NCBI RefSeq assembly: GCF_012489685.1
Contig: NC_080041.1
Span: 135,857,785-135,921,784, forward strand
DNA length: 64,000 nucleotides
Reading direction: 5' to 3'
DNA from: Lotus japonicus
Taxonomy: Eukaryota; Streptophyta; Magnoliopsida; Fabales; Fabaceae
This document shows positions 62,540 through 64,000 of this stretch, in pieces. How positions within the stretch are numbered: the stretch's first letter is position 1; each line of letters starts with the position of its first letter. Under the pieces are notes generated by a model. The model had not been told where the DNA came from and did no database searches. It worked only from the letters and a program-made list of their open reading frames with translations. The position numbers were made by a program, and so were the translations under genes.

Positions 62540-64000
62540 TCAACACAGCTGATTGTGCAAATATGAGAACTCAATCCTGAGCTCATATCAGAAAAGAATA
62601 ACACAGATCACAGAAACTCTCCTTGTTTCTCCTTATATATTTTACTTCATTTTCTTTATTTTCCGCCACTTGCTCTTCCAACACAGAGACAACACCCAAA
62701 GACTAAATAAAATTGAAAGTACCTATCACAAAGTATGGAAAACACCACCATACTGACAATATCAATAGAAAATAAAATTGCATCATGAATTACCTGAATG
62801 TCATTCTCTGAAAGCATATCATGAGAAAACCGCTCAGGAAGATTTCGCAAATGCTGGCAACAGTGAAGTATGGTAGGGTAGTCAGCAACCAGGATTCACA
62901 TTGAAAGAAATCAATCACTAGATTCAAAGTTTACAGGTTCCAACTGAACAACATAGGTAAACTAAACATATTGAAATAACAAGTCTACCTCTTCAAACTC
63001 TGTATATATATCTCCAGGGATTATCAACATCAAAGTGGATAGTGACGATATTGCTGCCTGTTGTTCTAGTGGATTAGCACTCTTCAAACCCAATGGTCCC
63101 AGTAAGACCTGCAAAACAATAAATCATTTGGCAGTTAGCAAAACAAATTTAACATTTTCAAGGAGACCTGAACTCAGCAGTTTATACATGAAATATTTTA
63201 TAATCAATTAACACAAAAGTAGAGGACATAAATATGAATTAATGCAAATAAAGATTAAAGAGATGGCAGAACAAAATGAACTCCCCAACCTATTATAATT
63301 TATTTAAAACATGTAATTAGTAAATAAAGTATATATCAAATTCTATGATGCAACCAATGTCCATCACAACACAAACTACATGTGGCAATTTTTAGGCCAT
63401 GGAATTGAGTCTGAGTCTGTCCAGAATATTTGTTCCGATTATATTCAATTCAGGGGTCCAAAAATGGAAACATGAGCAGCAGCACTGCTACAAGTTAACA
63501 GCCAAATGTAGAGTTTACACTATAGGTTTAGCCCATATAAGTAAAGAAGGTTGCAAATAAATTTTAGATATTTAATGATTCATCCCTTCATGAAATTTGA
63601 ATCTATCATCAATAACTATACCTTAATAAACGAATGCACAAGAGATTAGTAGTATATCAATTACCTGAACAAGATTGACAACATTCGCAGAAACGATGTC
63701 AATGACATCAAAACCATGCGTTTGCAGACACTTAGAGAGCCTCTGGAAAAAAGAATGAAATAGGTCAACTAAGCAAACAAAACAACTTTACAAGGCCATC
63801 ATGCACGGCAACTAAAGATTCCCACAACAAAAATAGACAAATAGATCAATACATATATCATATGTAAAAGTATCCATATTAAACAGAAAACAGATCCCTT
63901 CATAGTAGGAGGTAATCATCCATATACGTATTTCACACTTACGGCAACTAATTCCTTGTAAATTAGGCTAGAATTGGATCATATGCAAAAAGTGGCTTTT
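44076..64000 (-). CDS. GCN1: GCN1 / ILITYHIA translational regulator, 5'-partial
   Basis: 48 predicted coding exons (63742-63665 down to 44118-44076) encode the C-terminal roughly 1,958 residues; the 5' exons lie beyond 64000. It is almost wholly HEAT repeats, with family blocks such as [59 protein letters not shown] and [20 protein letters not shown], and an acidic end ([14 protein letters not shown]). GCN1 works on ribosomes with GCN20 to activate the eIF2-alpha kinase GCN2 on amino-acid shortage; the Arabidopsis orthologue ILITYHIA is also needed for immunity. The repeats around 52-50 kb correspond to the eEF3-like part, and the GCN2-binding part follows C-terminally. Two oddities: one extra base in the exon 52724-52601, and a GC donor (G|GCAAGT) after 61853. 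Introns hold a hAT element, a Tourist MITE and other repeats. Identity is very secure. Confidence 0.97.
54126..54313. mobile_element. MITE with long inverted repeats in GCN1 intron
   Basis: The left arm GCTGGCAACACACTCTTTTA, then CAATGTGATTAGTTTATTTT, is matched inverted by AATAAACCAATCACATTGAG and AAAGAGTGTGTTGCTAGCAC. The element is nearly all stem, about 188 bp. Target duplication not clear. Confidence 0.75.
56004..56581. mobile_element. Non-autonomous hAT-type element, 578 bp
   Basis: The ends CATAGTAGTCAAT and ATTGACTACTATG are perfectly inverted. TTTTGTAT at 55996-56003 and 56582-56589 is a perfect 8-bp target-site duplication. Subterminal regions are packed with GCGG/CCGCTAT units like those of the element at 9617-10438, though the outer ends differ. 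It lies in the GCN1 intron between exons 56824-56708 and 55623-55451. Confidence 0.92.
59210..59570 (-). mobile_element. LTR-like fragment in GCN1 intron
   Basis: Read on the minus strand it has a TATAAATAA box followed by leader-like sequence (GTGTATCTTCTCTGATTCCC, AATTGGGAAATAGGGTTC). It resembles a decayed long terminal repeat. The plus strand contains a short AATCCCA tandem (about 59342-59362). No TG/CA ends or target duplication were established. Confidence 0.35.
59590..59841. mobile_element. Tourist-type (PIF/Harbinger) MITE, 252 bp
   Basis: The ends GGCCCCGTTTGGAA and TTCCAAACAGGGCC are inverted, flanked by TAA on both sides (59587-59589 and 59842-59844), the target duplication of PIF/Harbinger elements. 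The interior is full of AAGCTTAT/ATAAGCT words. Located in the long GCN1 intron between exons 60511-60362 and 58663-58499. Confidence 0.92.
62240..62685 (+). mobile_element. LTR-like fragment with CT microsatellite in GCN1 intron
   Basis: Contains two near-identical copies of TTAATACCTAGGG(A)TATTATTGTAATAG (62354-62384 and 62391-62420), a TATATAAGTG box near 62447, an uninterrupted (CT)22 run at 62491-62534 and a T/C-rich end. The order resembles a copia-type LTR. Ends and target duplication were not established, so only the microsatellite and the small duplication are certain. Confidence 0.4.

Overview
This is plant nuclear DNA, most likely from a legume (Fabaceae). The genes are intron-rich with GT-AG splicing and plant protein families. 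The AT-rich intergenic DNA is packed with plant mobile elements, including one whose ends (GTTAAATATGTTTTTAGTCC) are of a kind common in legumes. Species cannot be fixed from the sequence alone.

Layout. 1-9.3 kb: LINE RNase H remnants, a CACTA-type subterminal repeat block, and a receptor-like protein (LRR-RLP) gene on the minus strand broken by four frameshifts. That gene lies between two direct repeats and has a nested inverted-repeat element about 95 bp upstream of its ATG. 9.3-14 kb: a complete AT-hook/PPC (AHL) gene, minus strand, six coding exons, with an 822-bp hAT-type element in its last intron. 15.4-27 kb: two back-to-back Helitron-like elements with matching 5' ends, hairpin plus CTAG 3' ends, a decayed Helitron helicase fragment, SINEs, tandem repeats and a gene-like spliced fragment. 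28.7-31 kb: a MYCBP (AMY-1-like) gene, minus strand, five exons. 32.5-35.8 kb: a WHIRLY2-type organellar single-strand DNA-binding protein gene, plus strand, eight exons, one intron GC-AG. 36.6-39.9 kb: a neprosin-domain protein gene, minus strand, seven exons. 40.7-43.3 kb: a SINE, a triple-hairpin repeat and a 1.4-kb Mutator-like element with perfect 9-bp target duplications. 44.1-64 kb: the 3' 48 coding exons of GCN1/ILITYHIA, minus strand, running off the right edge.

The genes are ordinary, functionally unrelated housekeeping, regulatory, secreted and defence genes with no operon-like logic. I did not find a convincing previously undescribed biological system. The points most worth a second look are: a single-base insertion in a GCN1 exon that is otherwise in perfect register; four frameshifts in the RLP gene; two GC-AG introns; five or more mobile elements whose target-site duplications I could read directly; and a duplicated exon plus spliceable 42-codon reading frame inside a Helitron. 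All exon boundaries were derived by eye from reading frame, splice dinucleotides and remembered family similarity, so they are predictions.
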